NCBI GenBank assembly: GCA_013388735.1
Contig: JACAES010000082.1
Coordinates: 1-42,354, forward strand
Reading direction: 5' to 3'
From: Chloroflexota bacterium
Lineage (GTDB): Bacteria > Chloroflexota > Anaerolineae > Aggregatilineales > Phototrophicaceae
Length of the DNA: 42,354 nucleotides
Below, one piece after another: positions 42,241 through 42,354 of the stretch (position 1 is the stretch's first letter; each line of letters begins with the position of its first letter). The notes beneath the pieces were generated by a model. That model had not been told where the DNA came from. It saw nothing but the letters and a program-made list of their open reading frames with translations, and did no database searches. A program made the position numbers and the translations under genes.

Positions 42241-42354
42241 TTATACCGCCGTAACCAGGATTGGGCGATCTTTGGTAATGATGACGGTGTGTTCGTACTG
42301 CGCCGCCAGGCTGCCGTCGGGTGTTTTGAGTGTCCAGCCGTCGGCTGCCGCGAC
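42241..42354 (-). CDS. map: Methionine aminopeptidase, C-terminal end (partial)
   Basis: A frame running off the right edge encodes the last 37 residues: ADGWTLKTPDGSLAAQYEHT followed by VIITKDRPILVTAV and TAA at 42241. This matches the end of type I methionine aminopeptidase, where the xQxEHT segment carries the last metal-binding glutamate. The enzyme removes the N-terminal Met from new proteins. The rest lies beyond the window. Confidence 0.85.
   Translation of the reverse strand, partial: VAAADGWTLKTPDGSLAAQYEHTVIITKDRPILVTAV

Overview
The window looks like a high-GC bacterial chromosome segment. The gene families point to a Chloroflexota (Anaerolineae-like) organism: several Hanks-type kinases, one fused to a 2TM domain; a DUF4173 membrane protein; a thioredoxin-tailed UroD-family methyltransferase next to a CobW-type GTPase; a very large Ig-repeat alpha-2-macroglobulin; and short GC-rich palindromes between genes. 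The taxonomic call is inference from gene content, since no rRNA or phylogenetic marker was analysed. I see no prophage, transposase, CRISPR array or rRNA/tRNA gene.

Layout. (1) 1-8.5 kb, central metabolism: glnA (minus) diverges from kbl, then pepF, an SDR reductase, and a tight pair of a corrinoid/CoM-type UroD-family methyltransferase and a CobW GTPase. (2) 8.5-13.8 kb: a GT4 glycosyltransferase, a small protein and a kinase with a TolB-like propeller on the minus strand; divergently, an orphan GvpU-like protein and a YdcF/DUF218 membrane protein. (3) 13.9-23 kb, envelope cluster on the plus strand: a 2074-residue alpha-2-macroglobulin, a one-TM protein with a PPC-like domain, and a DUF4173 polytopic protein. 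(4) 23-26 kb: an SGNH/AlgX-like membrane protein (minus), a 650-base stretch without a convincing gene that holds an inverted-repeat element, and an SH3b membrane protein (plus). (5) 26-36.7 kb, almost all minus: PIG-L deacetylase, GAF protein, a broken glycosyltransferase remnant, a 2TM-tailed kinase and its stand-alone 2TM relative, a small membrane protein, an ARMT1/DUF89 protein, a methyltransferase, an alpha/beta hydrolase, a photolyase and a CrtI/CrtD-type desaturase. (6) 36.9-42.35 kb: a two-gene operon of an Arf-like GTPase and an unknown partner (plus), then on the minus strand GH130 with a membrane protein, an RRM protein, a MaoC hydratase, an avidin-like protein and the C-terminus of methionine aminopeptidase.

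Most notable points. The desaturase-photolyase operon has a near-consensus sigma70 promoter whose -35 box lies inside an array of four 11-bp direct repeats. That geometry fits a CarH/LitR-type (B12-dependent MerR) light-responsive operator. The avidin-like gene has no visible signal peptide and has two changed biotin-pocket positions. The Arf-like GTPase pair is a candidate uncharacterised module. The kinase and its neighbour share a 2TM segment and an acidic tail with one aligned Ser/Thr. The leader of kbl can form two mutually exclusive hairpins, one of which covers the ribosome binding site.
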